Counted from the first letter of the stretch, positions 39,593-46,638 are shown. The stretch is DNA of 46,638 nt from UBA4615 sp049422085 (GCA_049422085.1 JBMSOD010000001.1:1-46638), one strand, 5' to 3'. Notes: generated from the sequence alone by a model not told the origin. A program made the numbers and translations.

Positions 39593-40960
39593 ATGAACGA
39601 CATCGCCCGCTTGCAGGACCTTGCCCGCAGTACTGGCTCCGAGATGCCTTCTGCCGAGCAGATGCAGTCCTTCTGGATGCCCTTTACGGCCAATCGCGAC
39701 TTCAAGTCCGCGCCTCGCCTGCTCGATCGGGCCGAAGGCATGCACTACTGGACTCCCGAGGGCCGACAGATTCTTGATGGCACTGCCGGGCTGTGGTGCG
39801 TCAATGCCGGCCATGCACGGCCACGGATCGTACAGGCCATCCAGCAGCAGGCTGCGAAACTTGATTTCGCACCCACCTTCCAGATGGGTCATCCGCTCGC
39901 CTTCGAGCTGTCCAATCGCCTGATGCAGATCCTGCCCGATGCCTTCGGCCAGGCCTTTTTCTGCAACTCGGGTTCCGAGGCGGTCGATTCGGCCCTCAAG
40001 ATTGCCCTGGCCTACCACCGCATGCGTGGCGAAGGTCAGCGTACCCGCCTGATCGGTCGCGAGCGTGGCTATCACGGTGTGGGCTTCGGTGGCATTTCCG
40101 TGGGTGGTATCGCCGGCAACCGCAAGCATTTCGGCCCGCTGCTGCCCGGGGTCGATCACCTGCCCCATACCCACAACCTCGAGCACAATGCCTTCACCAA
40201 GGGGCAGCCGGCCTGGGGTGCGCATCTGGCCGATGAGCTCGAAAAGATTCTGGCGCTGCACGACCCCTCCACGGTTGCGGCGGTGATCGTCGAGCCGGTG
40301 GCCGGCTCCACCGGTGTGCTGATTCCGCCTGTGGGCTACCTGCAGCGCCTGCGCGAGATCACCAGCAAGCACGGCATCCTGCTCATCTTCGACGAGGTCA
40401 TCACCGGCTTTGGTCGCCTGGGCTCGCCTTTTGCAGCCCAGCACTTCGATGTGATTCCCGATCTCATGACGGTGGCCAAGGGCATCACCAGCGGCACCGT
40501 GCCCATGGGCGCGGTCTTTGCGCGCAAAGGCATCTACGAGGCCTTCATGCAGGGTCCGCAGAAGTCCATCGAACTTTTCCACGGCTACACCTACTCGGCT
40601 CATCCCCTGGCCTGTGCGGCAGCTCTCGCCACGCTCGATGTCTACGAAGAAGAGGGCTTGCTCGGGCGGGCTGCCGAACTCGAGTCGTACTGGGAACAGG
40701 CGGTGCACTCGCTGGCCGACTGTCCGCATGTGATCGATGTCCGCAATATCGGCCTGATCGGCGCGATTGAACTTGCGCCGCGCGATGGCGCCCCCGGGGT
40801 GCGAGCCTATGAGGCCTTCACGCGAGCCTTCCATGAAGAGGGGCTGCTGATCCGGGTGACCGGCGACATCATTGCCCTCTCGCCGCCCCTGATCGTTCAG
40901 AAGGCGCAGATCGACCAGTTGTTCGAGGGGCTGCGTCGCGTGCTTCGCTCGCTGGCCTGA
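39593..40960 (+). CDS. Omega-amino acid (beta-alanine)--pyruvate aminotransferase
   Basis: This class III PLP aminotransferase of 455 residues moves the terminal amino group of beta-alanine or a similar omega-amino acid to pyruvate. 'WMPFTANRDFK' (28-38) and 'DGTAGLWCVNAGHARP' (62-77) are characteristic of the beta-alanine:pyruvate group. 'DFAPTFQMGHP' (91-101), 'NSGSEAVDSALK' (125-136) and 'GRERGYHGVGFGG' (155-167) follow. The cofactor residues are Asp267 in 'IFDEVITGFGR' and the PLP lysine Lys296 in 'AKGITSG'. The product would be malonate semialdehyde if beta-alanine is the substrate, which fits the RutE-like reductase downstream. Confidence 0.93.
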   Translation: MNDIARLQDLARSTGSEMPSAEQMQSFWMPFTANRDFKSAPRLLDRAEGMHYWTPEGRQILDGTAGLWCVNAGHARPRIVQAIQQQAAKLDFAPTFQMGHPLAFELSNRLMQILPDAFGQAFFCNSGSEAVDSALKIALAYHRMRGEGQRTRLIGRERGYHGVGFGGISVGGIAGNRKHFGPLLPGVDHLPHTHNLEHNAFTKGQPAWGAHLADELEKILALHDPSTVAAVIVEPVAGSTGVLIPPVGYLQRLREITSKHGILLIFDEVITGFGRLGSPFAAQHFDVIPDLMTVAKGITSGTVPMGAVFARKGIYEAFMQGPQKSIELFHGYTYSAHPLACAAALATLDVYEEEGLLGRAAELESYWEQAVHSLADCPHVIDVRNIGLIGAIELAPRDGAPGVRAYEAFTRAFHEEGLLIRVTGDIIALSPPLIVQKAQIDQLFEGLRRVLRSLA

Positions 40961-41058
40961 GGGCTGACTCAGGGCAATCACGGCGAACCGCGGCTCACCC
41001 CTTGGCCAGGCGCGGACCTTGCCGCCCCTGACCGCTGTTGACCACCTATGATGGGTCC

Positions 41059-41080
41059 CGACCGGGCTGATGCCGGGTCG
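41059..41080 (+). other. Leader hairpin upstream of pcaI
   Basis: Arms of nine bases (41059-41067 and 41072-41080) pair with one mismatch around a TGAT loop, ending 17 bases before the pcaI ATG. A TATGAT at 41047-41052 could be a -10, but then the hairpin would be at the extreme 5' end of the transcript. The rest of the 137-base gap shows nothing clear. Confidence 0.4.
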
Positions 41081-41097
41081 CTCCCCAAGGAAACCGA

Positions 41098-41772
41098 ATG
41101 ATCGACAAGACCGTGGCCTCGCTGGCGCAGGCCCTGCACGATGTTGCTGACGGCGCCACCGTGCTGGTGGGTGGCTTTGGCGGCGCCGGCCAGCCGGTGG
41201 AACTGCTCGATGCTCTGGTCGAGCAGGGCGCCAAGGACCTCACCATCGTGGCCAACAATGCCGGCAATGGCGAGACCGGCCTGGCGGGCCTGCTCAAGGC
41301 AGGCCGCGTGCGCAAGCTGATCTGTTCCTTTCCCAGGGCAGCCGATGGGCAGGTGTTCGAGGCCCTGTACAAGGCCGGCAAGGTCGAACTCGAGCTCGTG
41401 CCGCAGGGCAATCTGGCCGAGCGGATCCGCGCAGCGGGTGCCGGCATTGGCGGCTTTTTCACGCCGACCGGCTACGGTACCGATCTGGCCCGCGGTAAGG
41501 AAACCCGTCGGATCGACGGACGGGACTATGTGCTCGAATATCCGATCCGGGCCGACCTGGCACTCATCCGGGCCGACCGAGCCGATCGTTGGGGCAACCT
41601 GACCTTCCGCAAGGCTGCGCGCAACTTCAATCCGGTGATGGCCATGGCGGCGAAGTGCACGATTGCCCAGGCCCGTGAGCTCGTGCCGCTTGGTCAGCTC
41701 GATCCCGAGACCATCGTCACCCCGGGCATCTTCGTGAACCGTGTGGTTCACGTGCCTTCCAGAGCACACTGA
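41098..41772 (+). CDS. pcaI: 3-oxoadipate CoA-transferase subunit A
   Basis: This is the 224-residue alpha subunit of a family I CoA transferase, which moves CoA from succinyl-CoA to a 3-oxo acid. 'VLVGGFGGAGQP' near the N-terminus, 'IVANNAGNGETGLAGLL', 'CSFPRAADGQVFEALY' and 'GGFFTPTGYGTDLARGKETR' (last part about residues 119-138) match the PcaI subgroup more closely than ScoA. The other beta-ketoadipate genes are absent here, so the natural substrate could be a different 3-oxo acid. AGGA lies ahead of the ATG, and pcaJ follows 10 bases after the stop. Confidence 0.9.
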   Translation: MIDKTVASLAQALHDVADGATVLVGGFGGAGQPVELLDALVEQGAKDLTIVANNAGNGETGLAGLLKAGRVRKLICSFPRAADGQVFEALYKAGKVELELVPQGNLAERIRAAGAGIGGFFTPTGYGTDLARGKETRRIDGRDYVLEYPIRADLALIRADRADRWGNLTFRKAARNFNPVMAMAAKCTIAQARELVPLGQLDPETIVTPGIFVNRVVHVPSRAH

Positions 41773-41782
41773 GGGTTGTCCC

Positions 41783-42427
41783 ATGAGCGTCAAGCGACTC
41801 ACCCGAGATCAGATGGCGGCCCTGGTGGCCCGCGACATCCCCGAAGGCTCGTATGTCAACCTGGGCATCGGCCTGCCCACCCTGGTGGCCAATCATCTGC
41901 CCACCGACCGGGAGGTCTTCCTGCACAGCGAGAACGGCATCCTCGGCATGGGCCCGGCGCCGGCCGAAGGTCAGGAAGACTGGGACCTCGTCAACGCGGG
42001 CAAGCAGCCGGTCACGCTGCTGGTCGGGGGCGCCTATTTTCATCATGCCGACTCCTTCGCCATGATGCGCGGCGGTCATCTCGACATCTGTGTGCTCGGC
42101 GCGTTTCAGGTCTCTGCCACGGGCGATCTGGCCAACTGGCACACCGGAGCACCCGATGCCATGCCTGCGGTGGGCGGCGCCATGGATCTGGCGAATGGCG
42201 CCAAGCGCACCTTCGTCATGATGGAACACACCACCAAGTCGGGCGAACCCAAGATCGTGCCGCAGTGCAGTTATCCGCTCACCGGGGTGGCCTGCGTCAA
42301 GCGCATCTATACCGACCTGGCGGTCATCGATGTCACCCCCGAGGGCCTGGTGGCCCGCGAGTGGGTCGAGGGCTTGAGTTTCGAGGGCCTCGAGGCTCTG
42401 ACAGGAGCCCCGCTGCGTCGACGCTGA
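41783..42427 (+). CDS. pcaJ: 3-oxoadipate CoA-transferase subunit B
   Basis: The 214-residue beta subunit carries the catalytic glutamate that forms the covalent CoA thioester: Glu50 in 'HSENGILGMGP'. 'SYVNLGIGLPTLVANHLP' (about 23-40), 'GGAYFHHADSFAMMRGGHLD' and 'NWHTGAPDAMPAVGGAMDL' are standard. The protein is the expected length and shows no damage. The start at 41783 agrees with the family; a longer frame upstream lies inside pcaI. It forms the active heterodimer or heterotetramer with PcaI. Confidence 0.92.
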   Translation: MSVKRLTRDQMAALVARDIPEGSYVNLGIGLPTLVANHLPTDREVFLHSENGILGMGPAPAEGQEDWDLVNAGKQPVTLLVGGAYFHHADSFAMMRGGHLDICVLGAFQVSATGDLANWHTGAPDAMPAVGGAMDLANGAKRTFVMMEHTTKSGEPKIVPQCSYPLTGVACVKRIYTDLAVIDVTPEGLVAREWVEGLSFEGLEALTGAPLRRR

Positions 42428-42457
42428 CGGGTCGGGTTGGCCGACATGTCCCGGCTG

Positions 42458-42481
42458 CGACCTGATTCCGGATCAGCGTCG
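42458..42481 (+). terminator. Hairpin after pcaJ, possible terminator
   Basis: CGACCTGAT pairs with ATCAGCGTCG around a TCCGG loop (nine base pairs, one bulged C), 30 bases after the pcaJ stop. A TTTT run follows only about 20 bases later, so it is an imperfect intrinsic terminator. Confidence 0.4.
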
Positions 42482-42545
42482 TGACGACCCGAATCCCGTT
42501 TTCTAACACCCCCCCAACACTTCAACACTTTTCATGGAGTCAGAC

Positions 42546-42932
42546 ATGTCTGCCGATCCCACCCTTGTTGCCCAGCTCGAAGCCATCGATGCCCGCCGCG
42601 TTGCGGCCACCCTTGCCAAGGACCGCGCCGCTCTCGAAGCGATCTATGCACCCGACTGCCATTACGTGCATTCGTCGGCGACCGATGAAAGCGCCGCACT
42701 GTTCATCGAGCGGGCCTGCACAGGCCACTATGACTACCGCAAGCTCAGCGTGGTCAAGCGCGAGTGGCGTACCTGGGGCGACACGGCCCTGTGCAACGGA
42801 GATGTCGAGATCGAGGTGATGGCCCGCGGCAACCTCAAGGCGTTCAGCAGCCGCTATCTGCAGGTCTGGCGCAAGGATGCCCAGGGCTGGCGTATCGCCT
42901 CCTGGCACTCCGTTCTGATTCCGCAGGCCTGA
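42546..42932 (+). CDS. NTF2-like (SnoaL/DUF4440-type) protein
   Basis: This 128-residue protein has the nuclear-transport-factor-2 fold pattern: an N-terminal helix pair ('LVAQLEAIDARRVAATLAKD', about residues 7-26), 'IYAPDCHYVHSS', a central strand set and the closing 'RYLQVWRKDAQGWRIASWHS' (about 104-123), typical of the DUF4440/SnoaL-like group. Such proteins serve as small-molecule isomerases, hydrolases or dehydratases, or as binding partners; no specific role can be assigned. The GGAG at 42536-42539 is spaced 6 bases from the ATG at 42546. The reductase gene begins 9 bases after its stop, so the two are almost certainly co-transcribed. Confidence 0.85.
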   Translation: MSADPTLVAQLEAIDARRVAATLAKDRAALEAIYAPDCHYVHSSATDESAALFIERACTGHYDYRKLSVVKREWRTWGDTALCNGDVEIEVMARGNLKAFSSRYLQVWRKDAQGWRIASWHSVLIPQA

Positions 42933-42941
42933 GGACCCGTC

Positions 42942-43538
42942 ATGTCCATGATTGATTCGCGGGCCCTGGCTGCCCTGTTCACCGAGGCTCGCACCCAGAA
43001 TGGCTGGACCGACCGTCAGGTGACCGATGAGCAGTTGATGCAGGTCTTCGACCTGATGAAAATGGCGCCCACGTCCATGAACACGCAGCCTGCGCGTTTC
43101 GTGTTCCTGCGCACGCCCCAGGCCAAGGAACGACTGCGCCCCGCGCTCTCCTCGGGCAATGTCGACAAGACCATGAGCGCCCCGGTGGTGGCCATCATTG
43201 GCCATGACACCGACTTTCATGAACACCTGCCCAAGGTGTTTCCGCACAGCCCTGGCGCCAAGGCCATGTTTGACGGTGATGCAAAGCGAGGCTTTCGGGA
43301 GACCTTCGCATTTCGCAACGGCACGCTTCAGGGGGCCTACTTCATGCTCGCAGCCCGTGCGGTCGGTCTTGATGTGGGGCCGATGTCCGGGTTCGACAAT
43401 GCCAAGGTCGACGCGGAGTTCTTCCCGGACGGGCGTGTGAAGTCGAATTTCCTGTGCAATCTTGGTCATGGTGACCCGGCCAAGGTCTTGGAGCGTCTGC
43501 CGCGGTTTGCATTCGACGAGGCCTGCACGCTGCTCTGA
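42942..43538 (+). CDS. rutE: RutE-type malonic semialdehyde reductase / nitroreductase family
   Basis: This 198-residue FMN-dependent nitroreductase-family protein closely follows RutE in layout: 'LFTEARTQNGW' near the start, 'MKMAPTSMNTQPARFVF', 'KERLRPALSSGNVDKT', 'AFRNGTLQGAYFMLAARAVGLD' (two short parts), 'GPMSGFD' and the ending 'RLPRFAFDEACTLL'. RutE reduces malonic semialdehyde to 3-hydroxypropionate in the uracil (Rut) pathway. No other rut genes are here. The upstream beta-alanine-type aminotransferase would generate the same aldehyde, which supports the assignment by context. General nitroreductase activity remains possible. Confidence 0.88.
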   Translation: MSMIDSRALAALFTEARTQNGWTDRQVTDEQLMQVFDLMKMAPTSMNTQPARFVFLRTPQAKERLRPALSSGNVDKTMSAPVVAIIGHDTDFHEHLPKVFPHSPGAKAMFDGDAKRGFRETFAFRNGTLQGAYFMLAARAVGLDVGPMSGFDNAKVDAEFFPDGRVKSNFLCNLGHGDPAKVLERLPRFAFDEACTLL

Positions 43539-43548
43539 ACGCGGGCCT

Positions 43549-43576
43549 CTTGAAAGCCTGCGCATGGATCCCATCT
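43549..43576 (+). promoter_or_regulatory. Heat-shock (sigma-32/RpoH) promoter of hsp20
   Basis: CTTGAAA at 43549-43555 is a perfect sigma-32 -35 element. TCCCATCT at 43569-43576 matches the -10 consensus CCCCATNT at seven of eight positions. The spacer is 13 bases, within the known range. The gene it precedes encodes a small heat-shock protein. The start would be near 43583, giving a leader of about 40 bases that holds a GGTGC-ATGC-GCACC hairpin (43587-43600) before the AGGAG at 43612-43616. Confidence 0.85.
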
Positions 43577-43622
43577 TCAGTGCATCGGTGCATGCGCACC
43601 TGTTCACTGCAAGGAGTTTTCC

Positions 43623-44081
43623 ATGGCCCGCGTCTCTCTCTACGATCCGTTTGCTGACGTCTTTCCTGCGCTGTTTCGCAGCGTGCTCACCCCGGTTTAC
43701 AAGGATCGGACCGCACCCGTGACCACCGCAGGCACGGCAGTGCAGTCCTCCCAGGCTGGGGTGCCGATGCGTGCGGATGTCATCGAGACCGCTCAAGGGT
43801 ATGTTGTGCGAGCAGATCTTCCTGGCGTGCCCAAGGAAGCCATCCAGATCGACATCGACGCCAATCGCGTGAATCTGCGTGCCAGTGTTCAGCGGGATCA
43901 GGAGCGCCCCGAGGAAAGGGTGTTGCGTGGCGAGCGTCATGCGGGCGAATACGCACGAAGCTTCGTGTTCACCGAAGAGATTGACGATACCCGTGCGAGT
44001 GCCAAGGTGGAGCACGGTGTGCTTGAACTGGTCCTGCCGCGCAAGACCGGTGTCGGACCGACGCGCCTTACGGTGCAGTAA
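43623..44081 (+). CDS. Small heat-shock protein, Hsp20/alpha-crystallin family
   Basis: This 152-residue ATP-independent chaperone has the alpha-crystallin domain spanning roughly residues 48-145: 'MRADVIETAQGYVVRADLPG' at its start, 'VLRGERHAGEYARSFVF' in the middle and 'KVEHGVLELVLPRK' at the end. The N-terminal arm resembles IbpA-like proteins ('MARVSLYDPFADVF'). The final residues lack a clear I-x-I motif. AGGAG lies 6 bases ahead of the ATG. Regulation by RpoH is strongly suggested by the upstream promoter. The last 14 bases overlap the convergent ABC ATPase gene. Confidence 0.94.
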   Translation: MARVSLYDPFADVFPALFRSVLTPVYKDRTAPVTTAGTAVQSSQAGVPMRADVIETAQGYVVRADLPGVPKEAIQIDIDANRVNLRASVQRDQERPEERVLRGERHAGEYARSFVFTEEIDDTRASAKVEHGVLELVLPRKTGVGPTRLTVQ

Positions 44082-44889
44082 CCGGGACGGCAATCCAGCG
44101 ACGGCCGTCGGGGTGCGCGAGCATCTCGATGGCCTGCCCGAAAGCTTCGAGAAGATCCTTGTGAAGATGAGGGTCGCCGGGAGCGCGGGCGGGCAAGGCC
44201 TGGCCTTTCTGAACAATCACGATGGCATCCGCACTCAGCGCCAGGTTGAGATCGTGCACCACGCTCAACGCGCAGGCCCCTGCAGCGCATCGTCTGCGTA
44301 GGGCGAGCAGCACCTGACGTTGATGCGGCGGGTCCAGATGCGCGAAGGGCTCATCAAGAAGCATCACGGCAGCCTGAGTGGCAAAGAGGCGGGCGAGCAG
44401 GGCCCGTTGCTGCTCCCCTCCCGAAAGCGAGCCCACCGGACGGTCGGCAAGGGCCTCCAGACCGGTCTCTCTCAGTGCATCGTCGACGGCCGCATGGTCG
44501 ACAGGGCCGGGCGCGCCCAGAAGGCCGAGCCAGGGGGCGCGGCCCAGCAGGGCCACCTGCCGCACGGAGAGTGCACTGCCCAGGCCTGCCGCGTTCTGGC
44601 CTGCTCCACCTGACATCAACCCGCCCTGGGGAAGCCAGGCCATTCGACGGGCGCGTTCAGAGGCGGTCCAGTCGGCCAGACCGCGATCCTGCAGTCTGAC
44701 GCCGGGCGGGCGATCGATGGCCAGATGGCGCAGAAGACTGCTCTTGCCGGCGCCATTGGCACCGACCAGCGCAATCCACTGACCCGGCACAAGAGTGAGC
44801 GAGTCAACGCTGAGCAAGGGCCTGCCTGATTGATCAGGATGGGCCACCCTCAAGTGGTCGATCGTCAGTGCCGGGACAAGGCCTTGCAT
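44068..44889 (-). CDS. BtuD-like ABC ATPase for cobalamin or iron-chelate uptake
   Basis: This 273-residue ATPase of the FecE/BtuD class has Walker A 'GANGAGKSS', the Q-loop region 'WLPQGG', signature 'LSGGEQQRALLARL' and Walker B 'VMLLDEPFAHLD', then the switch His in 'VVHDLN'. The start at 44889 overlaps the permease stop by one base (TGATG). The 3' end overlaps hsp20 on the opposite strand by 14 bases. The substrate is inferred from the partner binding protein to be vitamin B12; a ferric siderophore is the alternative. Confidence 0.9.
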   Translation of the reverse strand: MQGLVPALTIDHLRVAHPDQSGRPLLSVDSLTLVPGQWIALVGANGAGKSSLLRHLAIDRPPGVRLQDRGLADWTASERARRMAWLPQGGLMSGGAGQNAAGLGSALSVRQVALLGRAPWLGLLGAPGPVDHAAVDDALRETGLEALADRPVGSLSGGEQQRALLARLFATQAAVMLLDEPFAHLDPPHQRQVLLALRRRCAAGACALSVVHDLNLALSADAIVIVQKGQALPARAPGDPHLHKDLLEAFGQAIEMLAHPDGRRWIAVPVTAP

Positions 44890-45887
44890 CAGAGGCTCCG
44901 CGAGCTGCCCCGTCGCAGCAGGAAGAGCAGGTATCCACCACCCAGCAGGGCTGTTACCAGCCCGATCGGCCACTCCATCGGTGCGGCCAGGCCTCGGCAC
45001 AGCGCATCGGCAATGGCCAGCATGGCGCCACCACAGGCTGCGGCCTGCCACAGCAGGGCCCGGTGATTCGGAGCACCCAGAGTCCGGACCACATGGGCGG
45101 CGGCCAGACCCACGAAGCCCACCAGACCGACCTGAGCAACCGCAGCGCCGGTGACCAGGGCCATCGCGATGATCAGACCCGCCCGACACCATCGCAAGGG
45201 AAGCCCCAGCGTACTTGCTGCCGATTCCCCCAGCGTGAGGGCATCGAGCGCTCTCGCGCAGGGCAGTGCCATCAGCAGCCCGACGACAAGCGCAGCCGCC
45301 AGGACCACCACGGACTGTGGCCCGGTGAATGCGGTGGTGCCAAGCAGGAAGGCCTGCCTGGATCGAAGTACTTCAGGGGCGATGAGGGCCAGCGCCTCTG
45401 CCGCAGCTGCCATCAGCATGCCGACCACCACGCCGCAGAGCAGCAGGACCGGGCCTTCGCGCAGACCACCCGCCAGCACGAGGCTGCACAGCACCCCTGC
45501 AAGCGCGCCCAGAAAGGCGGCCAATGGCAGGTTCAGTCCGTGACTGGCCAGGTCGGCGAAGGGGAGCAGTCCGGCGGCGGCCCAGGCCGAGGTGCCTGAC
45601 AGCCACAGACTCACGGCGAGGTGCGCGCCTGCGGCCGAGCCAAGCAGGTAGGGGTCGGCCAGTGGGTTGCGAAACAGACCCTGAGCAATTGCTCCCGCCA
45701 GGCCCAGGGCTGCGCCCGCCAGCCAGGCGCTCAGGGTGCGGGGCAGGCGCAACTGCAGGATCAATTCGATCTCCGCAGTCCATTGAGACCAGCCCCAGGA
45801 CCAGCCTTCGGCGCCTGCGCTCAGACCCAGCAGCACTCCGATCAGTCCTGCCCCGAACAGCAGCCCCGCAGCACGCACTGCTCTCAT
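44889..45887 (-). CDS. BtuC/FecCD-family ABC permease
   Basis: This 332-residue inner-membrane permease has about ten hydrophobic segments. The FecCD signatures are 'RLPRTLSAWLAGAALGLAGA' near residues 48-67, 'RNPLADPYLLGSAAGAHLA', 'ALTLGESAASTLG' and 'GLVGFVGLAAAHVVRTLGAPNHR' (short parts near 255-277), the last being the cytoplasmic coupling loop. The start overlaps the binding-protein stop by four bases. It works with the BtuD-like ATPase and BtuF-like receptor on either side. Confidence 0.92.
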   Translation of the reverse strand: MRAVRAAGLLFGAGLIGVLLGLSAGAEGWSWGWSQWTAEIELILQLRLPRTLSAWLAGAALGLAGAIAQGLFRNPLADPYLLGSAAGAHLAVSLWLSGTSAWAAAGLLPFADLASHGLNLPLAAFLGALAGVLCSLVLAGGLREGPVLLLCGVVVGMLMAAAAEALALIAPEVLRSRQAFLLGTTAFTGPQSVVVLAAALVVGLLMALPCARALDALTLGESAASTLGLPLRWCRAGLIIAMALVTGAAVAQVGLVGFVGLAAAHVVRTLGAPNHRALLWQAAACGGAMLAIADALCRGLAAPMEWPIGLVTALLGGGYLLFLLRRGSSRSL

Positions 45888-46638
45888 GGCATTTGCGCCA
45901 GACCCTGGGCCAGAGGAAGAGCGCCCTCACCAAGCCGGGGCCCCGGTCGCATCAGCAGATCGAAGGTGTTCGGGTCGAAACCGCACACCCTGCCTTCGCG
46001 CAGGGCACGCAATTCACGCAGTGCAGGCCGCTGCCGCATGCTCGCAAGGCCTTCACGGCTGGCCACGATCCAGTCGGGATCGGCCTTCAGAACCGCCTCC
46101 GGATTCAGACGGGGAAAGGGCCCCAGCGATGCCGGGATGGCGGATTTCAGACCCACGGACTGCAGCATCTGGCCAACGAAGGAGCCCGCGCTTGCGGCAT
46201 GGGGCACGCTCGAGACTTCCACATAGACGCTCGCATTGCGCCAGCGCGAAGGAATGCGGTTTGAGGCTTCATGCCATCGCTCGCGTACCGCCTGCCAGAC
46301 GGCCTGCCCGCGCGTTGCGTCCAGACCCAGCGCAAGGGCGATCCGCACCATGGCAGCTTCGGCCTGCTCGAGGGTGGCGGGCTCGAGGGCAAGCACCGGG
46401 ACTCCGAATCGTTGCAGGGATTCGCGTCCTCTCCACGACTGCGGTACGAGCACAAGGTCGGGCTTGAGGGCCAGCAGCGCCTCAAGCCGGGGATCCTCCA
46501 GCCCGCCCAGACGCGGCAGGCCCTGCACGCTGGGCGGATGGTTCGAGTGTCGATCGATCCCGACCAGTCGGTCGCAGGCGCCCAGCGCACAGACCGTCTC
46601 GGTGTGCGAGGGCAGCAGGCTGACGATGCGTTGGGGTG
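45884..46638 (-). CDS. BtuF-like periplasmic binding protein, 5' end beyond the window
   Basis: The visible 250 or so residues lack the N-terminal signal because the gene runs off the right edge. The first lobe begins 'RIVSLLPSHTETVCALG' followed by 'DRLVGIDRHSNHPP', then 'LEDPRLEALLALKPDLVL', all typical of cobalamin-binding BtuF-like proteins (TroA helical-backbone fold). The C-terminal lobe contains 'GSFVGQMLQSVG' and 'NPEAVLKADPDWIV'. The stop overlaps the permease start. A B12 riboswitch or TonB receptor upstream, if any, would be outside the window. Confidence 0.88.
   Translation of the reverse strand, partial: PQRIVSLLPSHTETVCALGACDRLVGIDRHSNHPPSVQGLPRLGGLEDPRLEALLALKPDLVLVPQSWRGRESLQRFGVPVLALEPATLEQAEAAMVRIALALGLDATRGQAVWQAVRERWHEASNRIPSRWRNASVYVEVSSVPHAASAGSFVGQMLQSVGLKSAIPASLGPFPRLNPEAVLKADPDWIVASREGLASMRQRPALRELRALREGRVCGFDPNTFDLLMRPGPRLGEGALPLAQGLAQMP

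Noticed and set aside
38726..40981. Very long open frame (751 codons) on the minus strand opposite livF and the aminotransferase
   Set aside because: It lies entirely opposite two well-supported genes, has no recognisable domain and is rich in residues typical of GC-rich antisense frames. It is a codon-bias shadow.
42540..44216. Minus-strand open frame of 558 codons opposite the NTF2-like, RutE-like and hsp20 genes
   Set aside because: Same reasoning: low-complexity, no motifs, covers three real genes on the other strand.
44890..46638. Cobalamin riboswitch for the BtuCDF-like operon
   Set aside because: The operon start is beyond the right edge, and nothing riboswitch-like lies between the visible genes, which overlap each other.
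1..46638. CRISPR arrays, tRNA or rRNA genes, insertion sequences, toxin-antitoxin or defence genes
   Set aside because: No regularly spaced repeats, no cloverleaf-like sequences, no transposase or integrase motifs and no small paired toxin-like genes were seen on either strand.

Overview
This is a GC-rich, gene-dense chromosomal window from a betaproteobacterium, most likely of the order Burkholderiales. The evidence is the combination of divergent gatCAB / mreBCD-mrdA-rodA blocks, a leucine/acyl-CoA operon with aceK inside it, Bug-type and Liv-type solute-binding proteins, and pcaIJ. I call 46 protein genes, two of them cut by the window edges. There is no tRNA, rRNA, CRISPR array, insertion sequence, phage gene or recognisable transcriptional regulator, and no gene-free stretch longer than about 160 bases. 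It reads as native chromosome rather than an island.

Layout. (1) 1-12097, minus strand: an eleven-gene run for leucine and acyl-CoA breakdown, read from ivd leftwards: isovaleryl-CoA dehydrogenase, aceK, thiolase, short-chain dehydrogenase, acyl-CoA dehydrogenase, dienelactone hydrolase-like protein, a DapB-like protein lacking the catalytic histidines, methylcrotonyl-CoA carboxylase beta subunit, a DUF1415 protein, an acyl-CoA synthetase and a phosphotransferase-family protein. Breakdown yields acetyl-CoA and AceK steers isocitrate toward the glyoxylate shunt, so the grouping makes metabolic sense. (2) 12157-13215, plus: a metallo-beta-lactamase-fold hydrolase. (3) 13270-17404, minus: SMUG1-type uracil-DNA glycosylase, a membrane-anchored spermidine-synthase-like protein and purT. 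(4) 17466-20054, plus: a compact cupin / Gfo-Idh-MocA oxidoreductase / quinone-oxidoreductase operon. (5) 20057-25662, minus: the rod-shape and elongasome operon mreB-mreC-mreD-mrdA-rodA. (6) 25755-29515, plus: gatC-gatA-lipoprotein-gatB, the tRNA-dependent amidotransferase with an unrelated lipoprotein gene inside. (7) 29583-34708: pyrE (minus), xthA and an orphan Bug-type binding protein (plus), an M48 metalloprotease (minus) and ampG (plus). (8) 34867-39529, plus: a complete five-gene Liv-type ABC importer. (9) 39593-43538, plus: omega-amino acid aminotransferase, pcaI-pcaJ, an NTF2-like protein and a RutE-type reductase, a possible degradation module. (10) 43623-44081, plus: hsp20 behind a near-consensus heat-shock (sigma-32) promoter. 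(11) 44068-46638, minus: a BtuCDF-like cobalamin/iron-chelate importer running off the right edge.

The observations most worth a second look are: gatC appears to start at CTG, with a perfectly placed ribosome-binding site and no standard start available; a DapB homologue without the catalytic histidines sits in the leucine operon; a six-cysteine lipoprotein gene is wedged between gatA and gatB; the glycosylase is of the SMUG1 family, best known from animals; and hsp20 has a clear RpoH promoter. I did not find anything I would claim as a wholly new defence or mobile system.
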